Below are positions 33,284-44,019 of a stretch of 64,000 nt of DNA, piece after piece. Positions within the stretch are counted from its first letter, which is position 1; each line of letters starts with the position of its first letter. The notes below the pieces were generated by a model. That model was not told the origin of the DNA and ran no database searches. It was given only the letters and a program-made list of their open reading frames with translations. Source of the DNA: Sebastes aleutianus. Taxonomy: Eukaryota > Chordata > Actinopteri > Perciformes > Sebastidae. Where the stretch lies: the NCBI GenBank assembly GCA_916700875.1, contig CAKAKS010000039.1:27956815-28020814 (forward strand). Direction: 5' to 3'. Made by a program: the position numbers and the translations under genes.

Positions 33284-34583
33284 GTGCACTTGGAAGAGCT
33301 CGATTTAGTGCAGTTACAGCTTAGCTAGGTAATTGTCAAAATTAGTGGAATGCAGGCAGGAGTGACGCAACTGTTAGAGAGTTCAGCTGGACCAAAAGGG
33401 GGAGTGGAGTGCTTCCACCAAACTGTTTCTCGGAAGCAATGGAACAAAGATATTCTGAATCAGTGGTGCTTCAGAGGAATTCATTTTAATCCATTAATCT
33501 AATCTAATCAAGGTTCAACATATTGCTGCTGTCTAAACCTAATGGAAAAACAAAAAGTTAGACCTTTTCTTCAGTTTTATGCTCACGTAAATCTGTCTGA
33601 TAACATCAGTAGTTAGCCAAATGTTCACTGAATGTACTAGAGGTGCTCCAGGTGGCGTTGCACATTTGTCTAAGAAATGTTTAAACTTCAGAAAAGAAAC
33701 TGTCCGTTTCCACAAAGACTAGAAAATGACCATCTGCTGGATCAGCGCCGTGATTGTTTAATCCAGCTGACACAGTGATGTTTAGAGAGAGCACAGCTGG
33801 AGCGAGACAGAGAGCAGCTTCCTCTCAGATAGAGAGTCGTGCCATTGAAATCACTGGTGGCCCCGATAGTTCTGTGACGGCCGCCCTCTCAGACTCAGGT
33901 CTCTGCTCCCAGCTGTTTGTGTTTGTGTGCTGTTTGTAGCCAAAGAAAACTATTCTAAATGAATGGATGTCACAGAGGACCAACGATGTGTGTTTACCTT
34001 TTGTAGATTGTACACAGAGATTGTAAATGTAATTGTGTGTTTGTTGCAGAAAACTATTATTAAATTAACTTATGTTTTAAAGGTTTCTTTGTATTTGGTA
34101 TTTTTTTATTTTTTTTTAAACTTTGGGATCTCTGCTAGAGTTTAAAGTAATGTGCTACAGGTCGGAACAAAGTTTGGCTGCACAGCATGGGCTTGAAATG
34201 ACCGAATACACCAATGGGCCATTGCATGTATAATAATGGGGGAAGAAGTGAGAGGAGAAATTATGATGAATTGAAAAATGTGACTTTCCAGTTTTTGGAC
34301 ATACATCTGCCATGTATGCTGCATATTTCAAAGGTGTTTTATTTATATATTTGTGTCAGTTTAGCTGTACTATACCCTGTATCCAGCAAGTTGTAAAGAC
34401 CGAAACCCCACAGAAAAATTTTCACTTTGTACTTTCAGCTTTTCCAACCTCATCTTGCCAACTTTCTGAATAGTTCTGATTGGATGCACACATGTTCACT
34501 TACGAGCTGCATTCTATAGGCGCTACATATGGTTCAGTAAAGAGCCAGTCTATAGTCATAAATAACTATCACTGCTGCTCATG

Positions 34584-34584
<1 letters not shown>

Positions 34585-34626
<42 letters not shown>
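34585..34626 (+). repeat. (TG)n microsatellite
   Basis: About 21 uninterrupted TG units. Confidence 0.95.
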
Positions 34627-34627
<1 letters not shown>

Positions 34628-34827
34628 CTGTGTTGCTTAAACTAGTGAACTATTTAGCTGGCCTTGATCTTTTACTACCTTGTAGAGACCAGCTAGTAAA
34701 GGACATGACTCATTATCATGACTTTAACTCTGCACTTTGATTTATATTCCTCTCATCTCTTTCTTCCTTCATCCTCCTCAGTTTGCTGTGTTGGCATCTG
34801 GCTTCAAGTCGCTCCGCTCCAGCTTTA

Positions 34828-34838
34828 GTCACGTGGTC
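34828..34838 (+). promoter_or_regulatory. E-box / CLEAR-like motif
   Basis: GTCACGTGGTC contains the CACGTG E-box in a context close to the TFEB/MITF CLEAR motif (GTCACGTGAC). It lies 1.8 kb upstream of the b3gnt9 start codon and may be near its first exon. A single short motif; weak evidence. Confidence 0.3.
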
Positions 34839-35438
34839 AGGCTAAGATGCTGCGTTCAAGGGCTCCTTGTTAGCTCGTCCCTCTGACAACTGGCTCATAA
34901 ATCCCGATAAATTCTAGTAAGTACTTCCGAATTGACAGATGAGTTGTTGGTAAAACTACTTATATACTACACACCTTTTTTTTAATAATTTATATTAAAA
35001 AAAAGGATTATTAAATATAATATCCTATGCTGTATTCAGATTATATGGGTATAACTCCCTTACAGAGACACGCTCATAATTACAGTGTTTGTAACAATCA
35101 GTTACTTTTGTACAGAGACGTTGAACCTAAAACTGACAACAAGCCGTGTTAGTTATATTTCCTGAATAGCTGACCCTACATGAAGAAAAAATCTTTCTAA
35201 AAATGAATTTATAATTTCCTACACTCGAGTTTATTTCGTTGACAGTGCATCTTTGGATATTTCCTACAGCACTTGAAGGCAACCGCAGCTCGTGAAGACA
35301 GGCTCAGCGCCAGGTAACTCTTTGTAACCTTCCCCACCAACACACACACACACACACGCTCATAAATACAGTCTCTCCTCTTCTCTCATTGGGTCTTTGT
35401 CTTTGGAAACTTTTGGACATCAGTCTCTGTGTCTGCAG

Positions 35439-35515
35439 AGCAGGAGGCTGTGTTGCAGCTCCTCACATCCTCAGCCCAGATGTTTCCAGTTTGACCTCCC
35501 CCTCCGCTGGGTCTG
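35439..35515 (+). other. b3gnt9: candidate b3gnt9 non-coding exon
   Basis: The acceptor CTGTGTCTGCAG is followed by 77 bp and then a strong donor (GGTCTG then GTAAGT). There is no coding frame linked to the gene, so if real it is 5' UTR. Confidence 0.35.
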
Positions 35516-36650
35516 GTAAGTTTGAATGACTTGCATTAACCAGGGAACATTTCCTAACTATTGTGGTTATAAAAACCAGAGCAGACGTGTTGTTGATCCT
35601 GTGAAACATGCGGAATATAGAGCGAGAAAGGATTGGTCACTTTCTGTTTTAGACTGCGCAAGAAGTTTGCGAGGCTTGTTGGTCATGCTTTTGAGGAATG
35701 TGTTGCTGTTTGACAGAGACAGATAGCTGTGATTAGACTGTCACATATATAACAGGGCATTATTTAGGGATGTCCGCATATTAAAAAGACTGTTGGGACA
35801 CAGTGTTCTTTGAAAGAGTTGGTACCCTCATACTCACTTACATAAGACAGACACTCCCCCTCCTGAACGGAATAGATGGAGATCGAGGAAAAGACATGTT
35901 GGTGATTGCAATTTCATCACCAAGCAATAACTTTGAATATTAATAATTTATATTGTTTATCCTCGAACGGTAACTGCTTCAAGGTGATGTGCAGCAGGTA
36001 ACTATGTTCAAAGCTCAGCATCACATTTAGTCAGTTTCAGCAAAGATGCCAGGACACCTTTTGAACTCCAAATGACAAAAACCATGCTACTGAGACGTAA
36101 GTAAGCACTGTATTAAAATTGGAAGGGAAAGTAGATGTTTGGCTGTGTCTTTTGGTCTAGTGCATCGTATTTGCTTTTTTTTGCCTTTATTCCTCAAAAG
36201 AAGATGTGAGAGGGTTTCACAATCACTTCCAGGAAAAGTTCATCCTCCTTAGGAGAAGAGGGGAAGGGACAAGAAATATCAATATCCTCTTTGCAACAGG
36301 GAGCATCAAAGTTAATGAAAATGTGTTGTTTTCCAGGATGCCCCCACCCATTGGTGCCTGAGGAGAAGGGGAGGATGAAGCCCGACACGATGGACGTACA
36401 TCCCGTGATATGAGTTTTTTTACAGACAAACTGTGAAGTTTGAAGACTGTTTGAGGTGATGTTTAGCAATGCAGCAGGGCGTAGGAAGGAGAATCGCCAC
36501 ATCGCTTCATCAAATTCTGCAGAGTAGTCTGCAAACTCAAATCTGGTCCATATCAGCCTCCACTGCTGTCTGCAAAGCAGCATGAACTGCAGCCGTCCCT
36601 GTCCACTGCATTCCTGTTCGATACTTAACTGAAGTCAGTGTCTTCAGAAG

Positions 36651-36758
36651 ATGCTGAGGAAGATCGCAGCAATGAGGAGGATCCTGCATGTGAAGGGAGA
36701 TGTGTTGTGCACGATGATGCTACTGGTGCTCTTCTGTGTGCTGCTCTATGCCCGCCAG
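36651..36758 (+). CDS. b3gnt9: b3gnt9 coding exon 1
   Basis: Residues 1-36: basic cytoplasmic tail and membrane anchor. Met 1 is the first ATG of the frame that gives the anchor; Met 8 is a possible alternative start. Donor GTAAGG. Confidence 0.9.
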
Positions 36759-39700
36759 GTAAGGATGGACCCACTCACAGCGTAGGAACTAGACAATACA
36801 GCCTTCTCCTTCTCATAAATTCTTTAAAATCACCTGTCCACTTCCCATGTCCCATGAAATCCCACCAATTTTTCCAGGCCGTGCTTTCCTCTGGGTGGGA
36901 CAGGCCTGTGTGGAGGCTGGATTTCCATGGCTCTACCAGCTCCAGCAGGACCTTACTGGGTGCCAGTAGGGCTAAAGTAGGCCAGGAGTCTCCAGGGGTA
37001 TGAGCTGATATGATTCAAGTTGTGAATGTATGTGCTTGTTTGCATGTAGGTTTCAGAATCAAAGTATCTTCATAATGTATAATGGGTATAATGATAATGG
37101 GTGCACTAAAAATGAGCGTTTCCACCCCGGTGTCATGTTTCCATCACTACCGATCGGAGCTGGAGCCGATAAATATCCGTGACTACTGTAGAGTAATTTG
37201 TCCCGGTAATGAATGCCGATGCTAACCTTTCCCACTGAAGACTAAAGCCAGATGTTAGCGGGTGTCTGTGGGTTTTTTGTCCAGTGGGAAAGGTGCTTGC
37301 TGTTATACCGTTTTTCCACCAAAATTAGCATGTATATTTAAATTTTTAAACACGGGAAAGTCTGCTGAAAATAGGCTGTAGACTCCTTGTCCATTACGAG
37401 TACGGCCACACCAGAAGCAGGGTTAGTAAACATTAAAAATGTTACGCTGGTTACCTATTTTTTTTGCATCTGTTACTTAGTCTCTCTTTCAAACTTTCAA
37501 ACCACTGTTGGTGTTTGTTACAACAGCGGAAAGACTAACAAAGATGGTTTTGAAGAGTTTTATTTGGTTTCTGTGGAGTTTTTGGAGCAAGTGTTTTACG
37601 ACAATCAGCGAGGTAAAATAACTGTTGCCTGACTGGTGTCTGGTGGCTTTGAGGAGAGCATATTAATTGTATATTATACCCCCGCGACAACGTAGTCGGG
37701 GGTATATTGCACTCCGCATGTCTGTCCGTCCTTCTGTCCGTTCGCGTGTCACACTTTCGTTTCTGGAGCAGAACTCGGAAACTGTTTAACTGAGGAACTT
37801 CAAATGTTGTTTGATGGTTGACAGTGTGGTTTAGTTGTGCCTTTTGGGTGTTAGAAGTCCAGGGTGACAACATTTTTGACATTTTTCCAAAAGGGCAAAA
37901 CCTTTGGCCCTACTTTAGTAGGGGTCAAGCAGTGCACAGGGGTATGTGAGCCATGCTCACTTTTGCCTTGTTTTCACAGTGTTTACTGCTGAGCTGAAAT
38001 CCACAACCAGTGTTCGAGCACGGTACAATATGTGCTGTTTGAATATTCATACTGCATATGTAGAGTGCATCAGTGTATGTACACACAGTATGTTTGTATT
38101 TATGTTTGCGTGAATGTCCATCTGTACTGATCCACAGAGGGTCCAACACATTTTATAATGAACTTGGTAGAGATAAACATGGAGCAGTATAAACAGAAAT
38201 TATGATGCTAGTTTTCAATGTTAGTTGTTTTAGTTTTGACCTTTCTTTTTCACATAAAACTTTATTATATGTTCATTAAGATAACATGTACTTGTTATAA
38301 TAAATGTCCTCCGTCCTCTGTCTCACATCATTTTTCCTAATTAGCAGATCCCATCCAGCCCTTCAGAGCCACAGCTGCCTCCCTGCAACCCCCAGCCCAA
38401 GTCCAAACCTCCTCAGCCCAAGGCCAAACCTCCTCAGTCCAAGACCAAATCACTTCAGCCCAAGTCCAAACCTCCTCAGTCTAAGTCCAAACCTCAGGTT
38501 AAATCTAAGGGGAAATCCAAGTCGCGACGGAAGAATGCTGTGCCGACTAAGGCCGCTGGCAAGCCCCTGCCCACAATGCCACCTTTTGACTTTGAGGGTT
38601 ATCTGAGAGAAAAGGACAACAGAAACTTTAAGCTGCTCATAGACCAGCCAGACAAATGTCACATCGGAGGAGCAGTGGTGGAAGAAGGAGGAGGAAGTAA
38701 AGGGTCTACTACTACTCCCTACATGCTCATTGCGGTGAAATCCATCCCTGCAGATTTTGATAAACGTCAGGTAAAATACGCCATGTTGTATGTAGGACAT
38801 TGCCAAAAAATGTACGCTTTTGAAAAATTTGTTGTGAATTAGTACAGAAATTAGGCTAAATTTTCACCCAAGCTATTTAGTGTCTTAAAGCTCATTGTTT
38901 TTGTTTTACGGCACGCATCTTTGCTGTTTTGTTTTACTCTCACTGCTCTCAGTGTAGTTCATTGTAGCAGCCAGAGGCTGTTTTCAGTGAAAAAAGTTCT
39001 GATAGACCCACTGTACACTACCTGCCCAGCACTAAACAGCAGACGGACAAAGTTAGCAACTAGCTTGTGAACACAGTGGAGCATTTAGCAGCTATAGAGC
39101 CAGATATTTCCTTCAGGAATTGGTGGTGACCAAAACTAGAGCTAAAAGGAGAGTGAATATTGGACTTACATTTGTCACGAGAATGCAGTTGGATTTGAGA
39201 GACAGCCATGACTGGATTTTATATCTGCATTCATATACAGATCTGTTTATAGAGATTAATAGAAAGATAAATCACTGTCAGATGATAGCCGATGGCCAAT
39301 GCATTGCGCCTCTTTTGTTCTCCACACAGAGTGTTAACCTGCATGCAGCTAAAGCCTGCTCAAAGTTGATTGGTCAATACTACTCGGACAGAACACTTCT
39401 GATACCAAAATCAAAAACATTTTATTCACTCAGTCAATTTCTTGGTCAGCAAAATAATCTCTTTCTCTCTGCACTTAATTATTTCTAGGTGGTACGTCGG
39501 ACATGGGGTAAAGAGGGACTTATCCAAAATGGTGTGACCATCCGTACCGTTTTCCTGCTAGGGGTTCCCAGGAATCGGACTGCTCTGCCTCTGTGGGATC
39601 GGCTCTTGACCTACGAGAGTCAAACCTTTAGGGATATCCTGCTTTGGGACTTTGAAGACACCTTCTTCAACCTGACACTGAAGGAAACACATTTTCTGGA

Positions 39701-40508
39701 ATGGGTTAACAGCAGCTGTCCTCACGTCAAGTCAGTGTTTATAAGCTTAAATCAGGAGTTGAACTGATTCTTAGCTTAATGTGATTCATATCTGATGCTC
39801 TTCCTATTATCTCTTCTCATACAGATTCATCTTCAAGGGTGATGCTGATGTGTATGTTAATGTGGAGAATATACTAGAGATGCTACAAGGTCAAAAGCCA
39901 GACAAGGATCTGTTTGTTGGTGATATTATTATCCATGCTAAACCCATTCGCCGGCGCAGTTCCAAATACTATGTGCCAGAGTTTGTTTATGGAGGGGGTT
40001 TGTACCCGAATTACGCAGGGGGAGGAGGGTTTGTCATGTCGGGACATACGGCTCGGAGACTTAGCTCTGCCTGTCAACAGGTACTTCACAGTTCGACAGT
40101 TTTAATATTTTAGTGTGTCAGTTTTTAGAATTCTTTGATCTATAATGTTTTTTTCACTTCCAGGTGGAGTTGTTCCCCATTGATGATGTCTTTCTGGGAA
40201 TGTGCCTCCAGCTGATTGGAGTCAAACCATCACGCCACCAGGGCTTTCGGACCTTCGGAATTCCCCGACCATCTGCAGCACCCCACCTTCAGACCTTTGA
40301 CCCCTGTTTCTACAGGGAACTAATGGTTGTTCACAGCCTCAGTGTTCCTCAGATCTGGCTCATGTGGAACCTCCTGCACGACCCCAAGCTGAGCTGCCAC
40401 AACAGGACTAGCCCGACATCCTGGCCCTTTAAGTGGAAGGATAAGATGGGAGTAACGACAGGAGTAGAGAAGGACTACGGTGAGAAGCAGGTGTTTGTCA
40501 CACATTAG
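36651..40508 (+). CDS. b3gnt9: beta-1,3-N-acetylglucosaminyltransferase 9-like, complete, 5 coding exons
   Basis: A Golgi type II glycosyltransferase of family GT31; the acceptor of B3GNT9 is not well defined. Exons 36651-36758, 38345-38770, 39489-39730, 39825-40080 and 40164-40508 join in phase to 1377 nt, or 458 residues (human about 400). Residues 1-18 are basic and cytoplasmic, about 19-34 a hydrophobic anchor (LCTMMLLVLFCVLLYA), about 37-105 a Lys/Pro-rich stem with heptapeptide repeats. GT31 motifs: VRRTWG (about 180), VFLLGVP, DILLWDFEDTFFNLTLKE, metal-binding DAD (265-267), and PIDDVFLG (349-356, the usual ED-V position). Candidate N-glycosylation sites are NLT, NSS and NRT. DQPDKC and TFDPCFYREL are B3GNT9-like. 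The neighbour phaf1 is convergent, as in human. Confidence 0.95.
37676..37920 (+). repeat. dispersed repeat starting with an ATACCCCC/GGGGGTAT hairpin, b3gnt9 intron 1
   Basis: ATACCCCCGCGACAACG followed by TAGTCGGGGGTAT forms a short stem. CTGTCCGTCCTTCTGTCCGT follows, then a body ending near AGGGCAAAACC. I recognise this opening from dispersed repeats in fish; no name assigned. Confidence 0.55.
38345..38770 (+). CDS. b3gnt9: b3gnt9 coding exon 2
   Basis: Residues 37-178: stem and start of the catalytic region (FDFEGYLREKDNRNFKLLID then QPDKC). The acceptor is a tandem NAGNAG (TAGCAG), so the exon may start at 38345 or 38348. Donor GTAAAA. Confidence 0.93.
38396..38497 (+). repeat. b3gnt9: 21-bp coding repeat (heptapeptide P/S-K-x-K-P-P-Q)
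   Basis: Four full heptads and one partial, residues about 54-87: PKSKPPQ, PKAKPPQ, SKTKSLQ, PKSKPPQ, SKSKPQ. The nucleotide repeat CCCAAGTCCAAACCTCCTCA is also clear, so expansion is recent at the DNA level. It makes the stem strongly basic. Confidence 0.9.
38885..39170 (+). repeat. dispersed repeat fragment in b3gnt9 intron 2
   Basis: Segments GGAGCATTTAGCAGCTATAG and AGCCAGATATTTCCTTCAGG, then AGAGTGAATATTGGACTTAC, occur in that order in a common fish repeat as I recall. Ends not determined. Confidence 0.45.
39489..39730 (+). CDS. b3gnt9: b3gnt9 coding exon 3
   Basis: Residues 179-259: VVRRTWGKEG, FLLGVPRN, DILLWDFEDTFFNLTLKE. Ends after two bases of a Lys codon; donor GTCAGT. Confidence 0.95.
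39825..40080 (+). CDS. b3gnt9: b3gnt9 coding exon 4
   Basis: Residues 259-344: FIFKGDADVYVNVENI with the DxD-type motif, then KYYVPEFVYGGGLYPNYAGG. Intron 3 is only 94 bp and intron 4 is 83 bp. Confidence 0.96.
40164..40508 (+). CDS. b3gnt9: b3gnt9 coding exon 5 (last)
   Basis: Residues 345-458: VELFPIDDVFLGMCLQLIGV, then FRTFGIPRPSAAPHLQTFDP. Ends VFVTH then TAG. The C-terminus is longer than in human by a Lys-rich tail. Confidence 0.96.
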   Translation: MELFPIDDVFLGMCLQLIGVKPSRHQGFRTFGIPRPSAAPHLQTFDPCFYRELMVVHSLSVPQIWLMWNLLHDPKLSCHNRTSPTSWPFKWKDKMGVTTGVEKDYGEKQVFVTH

Positions 40509-41185
40509 TGACTCCCTGCAGGGCCGAGTGGGATCTGCAAAAGCCCTAGCAAGGACAAAACGGTTATAAAGCAGGATCTGTGGCCAACTTCAAAGGTTTG
40601 TGATGTGTTCAAAAGCACAGTTGAGTTATATGAGACTTTATCCAAGCTGGTAGATCATCTTTGGGGAAATGAATTGGCAAAGACTTCAGATTTTTTCAGC
40701 GAGGAAGCCCAAAGAGAATTTGGGCTTTTGCCATCCAAGCCCATCTGTGCATTCATACAGTGAACAACCATGCAGCAAGACCTTGATTTGCAAAGAAGAT
40801 TGTGACTTTTGAATGTTTATTCTTCAGAATGTATTGTGTTATAATTGTTTACACAGAGACATAGTAAGATCTATAAGGACAACATAACGACATGTGGTTA
40901 GCTGGTTTAACCTCATCCAAGCGTAAAAGCACCCATGTGTCTGAGACCTCAACATTGTTAATATACTGACTCACATTGGACTGTGAGGACAGCCAGGACT
41001 GGAGATGGATGTGTGTACTGGGTGCGTGGAAGGACAGTAGGGGCTTTTTGTGTTCTCACCGTGAATCACTAGCAGAGATGCTCCTCACTCCCTTATGCTG
41101 GATAGAGGCACAAATGGACAGTTATACTATCTGTTCCCTGGAGGACAAACAATGAAGCCTAAATGGGAACCAGCTGGGACCATAG

Positions 41186-41222
<37 letters not shown>

Positions 41223-41930
41223 CCTCTGCTGAATGTTTGTGGAAAAGCCTGCTATTTGAGGAGTCAGATGTGTACTTTCATGTGAACACTATTATTACTA
41301 TAATTATAATGATTTGATTTTTTGTATGTATAATTCTGTTTTTCGTTAAAAAACTCTTCATATCTTTACCCTCATATGTTTTCAAAATGTTCAATGTAAC
41401 TGCATTTCAACAGCAAAACATGTTCACAGACCTAGACAGATCGAAACAGATTGTCTATTAGTGTGATTGTTCAACAAGCTCATGTGCTCTGGACTGCAGC
41501 TGGTGCCCATTTTGCCATGCTAGCTGTGTGGCTCTACGTTTAGACTGAAATGTCTCCACTATTTCATTGGTGCTGAGAGGATGTGTGCTAATAACTTTGA
41601 TGATCCCACAATGAGGTTGCCATTTGTGGTTTTGAGTGAAATGCCTCGACATATATTGGATGGATTGCCATAAAATTTGGTACACACATTCATGTTCCCC
41701 TCAGAATGAATTGTAATAACTGATCCCCAATTTAATTTAATTTAATTCATTATTTAGATTTTGCACTCCGTTTAACTCATCAAAAAGTGTATTAACACCA
41801 ACAGCTAGTTTGATTTTAAATGTTAAAGTTAAAATGTTTTGAAGGGAAAATCTCCATCAATACTTTGCATGTACCACACAACCCTGTGTACTGAATGTGC
41901 TTTTTGAATAAAGGTTAGTAGATGTCTAGG
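40509..41930 (+). other. b3gnt9: b3gnt9 3' UTR
   Basis: No coding content follows the TAG. The first AATAAA is at 41907-41912, giving a UTR of about 1.4 kb. It contains a (CA)n run at 41191-41219. Confidence 0.55.
41191..41219 (+). repeat. (CA)n microsatellite
   Basis: About 14 CA units preceded by GCGCGCG. Confidence 0.95.
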
Positions 41931-42574
41931 GCTACAAGGAACTGAATGTTTCCTTCCTTCATTAATTAATTCCTGCCAAAACCTCTTACAGAGGCCCGGT
42001 TGGCAAGAAGTTTGCCGAAAAGAAGTGCCAAAACAATGTCGTCCTGGTTGGGGAAGAGCAAACCTGTTATAGCTGAGACAGAATTTAACAAGAAATGCAG
42101 CTACAAGATTAGCTTCACACATCATCCAAAGGTCTTCATTGTTATGTCTGTTGTTAAGCGAAACAACATGGTATCCGACTTGCTTCAGTAATGAAAGTGA
42201 GATGCGACGTCTTAGTGTAAGCCTGAATGCACGCACACTACAGTGTAAGGTGTAAAAGCACAGTAGAGTTGCTCAGAGAGCGTTTTCATTTCTGGGCCAC
42301 TGGATTTTATATTAAAAATACATGTGTCCTCACATTTTCAGAAGGCATTATACCAATACACCTCCATTTTTTACAGTCTGAAAACTAATGTTATATATAT
42401 AAAAAAAAGCAAGAGAAACTGCACTCAAGAGGACCATGTGGAAACAGCACCCACTCCAACCCCCTCTCCCCTCTCCTTTGTTGCTGTCATTACAGCCAGC
42501 CAGCTGCTCAGCAGAAATGTTTGTTAGCAATGTCCAGTGTGTGTTTTGGGGTTTTTCCGTCTATCGGGCTGTAC

Positions 42575-42915
42575 ATGCATACGTCCCTTCCATTCTTGTG
42601 AACACGATATCTCAGGAACGCCTGGAGGGATTTTTTTCAAATTAGGCACAAACGTCTACTTGGACTCAAGGATGAACTGATTAGATTGTGGTGGTCAAAG
42701 GTCAAGGTCACTGTGACCTCACGTCCGTCCCATCCTTGTGAATGTGATATCTCAGGAACGCCTTCAGGGAATTTCTTCAAATTTGTCACAAACGTTCACT
42801 TGGACTTAAGGGCGAACTGATTTGATTTTGGTGGTCAAAGGTCACTGTGACCATATGTCCGTCCCATTCTTGTGAAATCGATATCTCAGGATCGCCTGAA
42901 GGGAATTGTATTACA
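42575..42915 (+). repeat. tandem repeat, 2.5 units of about 134-140 bp
   Basis: GATATCTCAGGAACGCC occurs at 42606 and 42746, and GATATCTCAGGATCGCC at 42880. Each is preceded by a TTGTGAA block and followed by CAAACGT(C/T), CACTTGGACT and a GTGGTCAAAGGTCA block. Fish genomes carry similar tandem blocks. It is non-coding. Confidence 0.85.
42705..42719 (+). promoter_or_regulatory. perfect ERE-type palindrome
   Basis: AGGTCACTGTGACCT is two AGGTCA half sites inverted with a 3-nt spacer, the textbook estrogen response element. It is preceded by TGGTCAAAGGTCA, a DR1 arrangement. The next repeat unit holds AGGTCACTGTGACCA at 42839-42853. Sequence match only; function unknown. Confidence 0.5.
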
Positions 42916-43263
42916 TCTGGCTCAAACATCCAATTTGATCATGTATTGTTTTATTGTGTCACAGGGACAGCTGCCCCATGAACCTGCTTCATAAAGATGT
43001 ATACGGAGGGAAAGAGAAAAGACCCAAGGTGTTGTACAAGATTTGAATTTATTGTCCATGAAAACTGATGCAAAAAGTCTGTTTAAAAAGTGGTGAACAG
43101 GTTCTGTTATTGGAGCAGAAGAGAGACTGTATATGTTTTGTAAATGTTTGTATAAATGTGACTGTTTTCTGTCCAGACTGCTGAATGAAAAAAGGGACTT
43201 GAAGGGCCTGGAGGAGACGAGAACTGGAGTGCATGGAACAAACATTTGTTAACTATCAAATCA

Positions 43264-43320
43264 AGTAGTAGTAGTAGTAGTTGTTTTAGTAGCTGTTGTA
43301 GTAACATTAGTAGTAGTAGT
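43264..43320 (+). repeat. (TAG)n-rich microsatellite
   Basis: Imperfect GTA/TAG trinucleotides in two clusters separated by TTGTTTTAGTAGCTGTTG. Confidence 0.85.
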
Positions 43321-43324
43321 CATA

Positions 43325-43540
43325 TAAAAAAGGCATAGTATAAAATGTCATAATATAGTATGCCATAAAAATGCCATAGTATAGTATGCCATAAAATGCC
43401 ATAAAAAGGTCATAGTATAGTATGTCATAAATATGTCATAGAAAAATGTAATAGTATAGTATGTCATTAAAAAGTCCTGAAAATGTTTATAGTTTGGCAT
43501 AAATTGTCATAGAAAAATGTCATAGTATAGTATGCCATGT
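43325..43540 (+). repeat. AT-rich minisatellite (CATAGTATAGTATG units)
   Basis: Imperfect units of the type CATAGTATAGTATGCCATAA with AAAATG spacers, about 30-50 bp apart, five to six copies. Confidence 0.8.
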
Positions 43541-43549
43541 TCCTAGAGT

Positions 43550-43990
43550 CTCCAAAAGTAGAATGAGAGCCAGAGCCTTCAGCTATCAAGCTCCTCTTCT
43601 GTGGAACTAGCTCCCAGTTTCAGTCCGGGAGGCAGACACCCTCTCCACATTTAAGAGTAGGCTTAAGACTTTCTTCTTTGTTAATGCTTATAGTTAGGGC
43701 TGGCCCAGGTCTGGTTCAGGCTGCCTTGGACCAGCCCCTAGTTATGCTGCCATAGGCCTAGACTGCCGGGGGACTTCCTATGACACACTGAGCTCCTCTC
43801 TCCTTCTGTATATATTCATGTCCCATTCATGCAAGTTACTAACTTGATTTCTTCCCTAGAGTCTTTGTGCTTTCTCGTCTCGCAGGTATCCATGGATCGG
43901 GGTTACACCTGGATCATGGTTGCATCTGCTACTGTCTGTTGCCTGCTTGACACCCACTGCTACCATCATTATCAGCCTTTTTATTAGGGC
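43550..43990 (+). mobile_element. L2/CR1/Rex1-type LINE 3' terminus
   Basis: Translation near 43590-43690 gives LPVSVREADTLSTFKSRLKT then FFF, the C-terminal end of a fish LINE reverse transcriptase of this group, with an in-frame stop just before. GCTGGCCCAGGTCTG and a 3' UTR-like stretch follow. Truncated on the left. Confidence 0.7.
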
Positions 43991-44019
43991 CCGAGCACGA
44001 AAGTGCCAGGGACCCAACG

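Larger units (their letters stand above)
33284..35438. other. bbs2-b3gnt9 intergenic region
   Basis: No coding exon seen. It may include a long bbs2 3' UTR up to about 34085 and the b3gnt9 promoter. A plausible 5'UTR exon end with donor (CGCCAG then GTAACT) occurs at 35313. A short CA run is at 35340-35356. Confidence 0.45.

Noticed and set aside
36194..36583. 129-codon minus-strand frame upstream of b3gnt9
   Set aside because: No family motif, no splice context, and it overlaps the probable 5' region of b3gnt9 on the other strand.
38450..38806. 118-codon minus-strand frame over b3gnt9 exon 2
   Set aside because: Antisense of the Lys/Pro heptapeptide repeat; shadow of the real exon.
41829..42236. 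135-codon minus-strand frame
   Set aside because: Composition is not protein-like, with no recognisable domain; it overlaps the end of the b3gnt9 3' UTR and the repeat-rich region after it.
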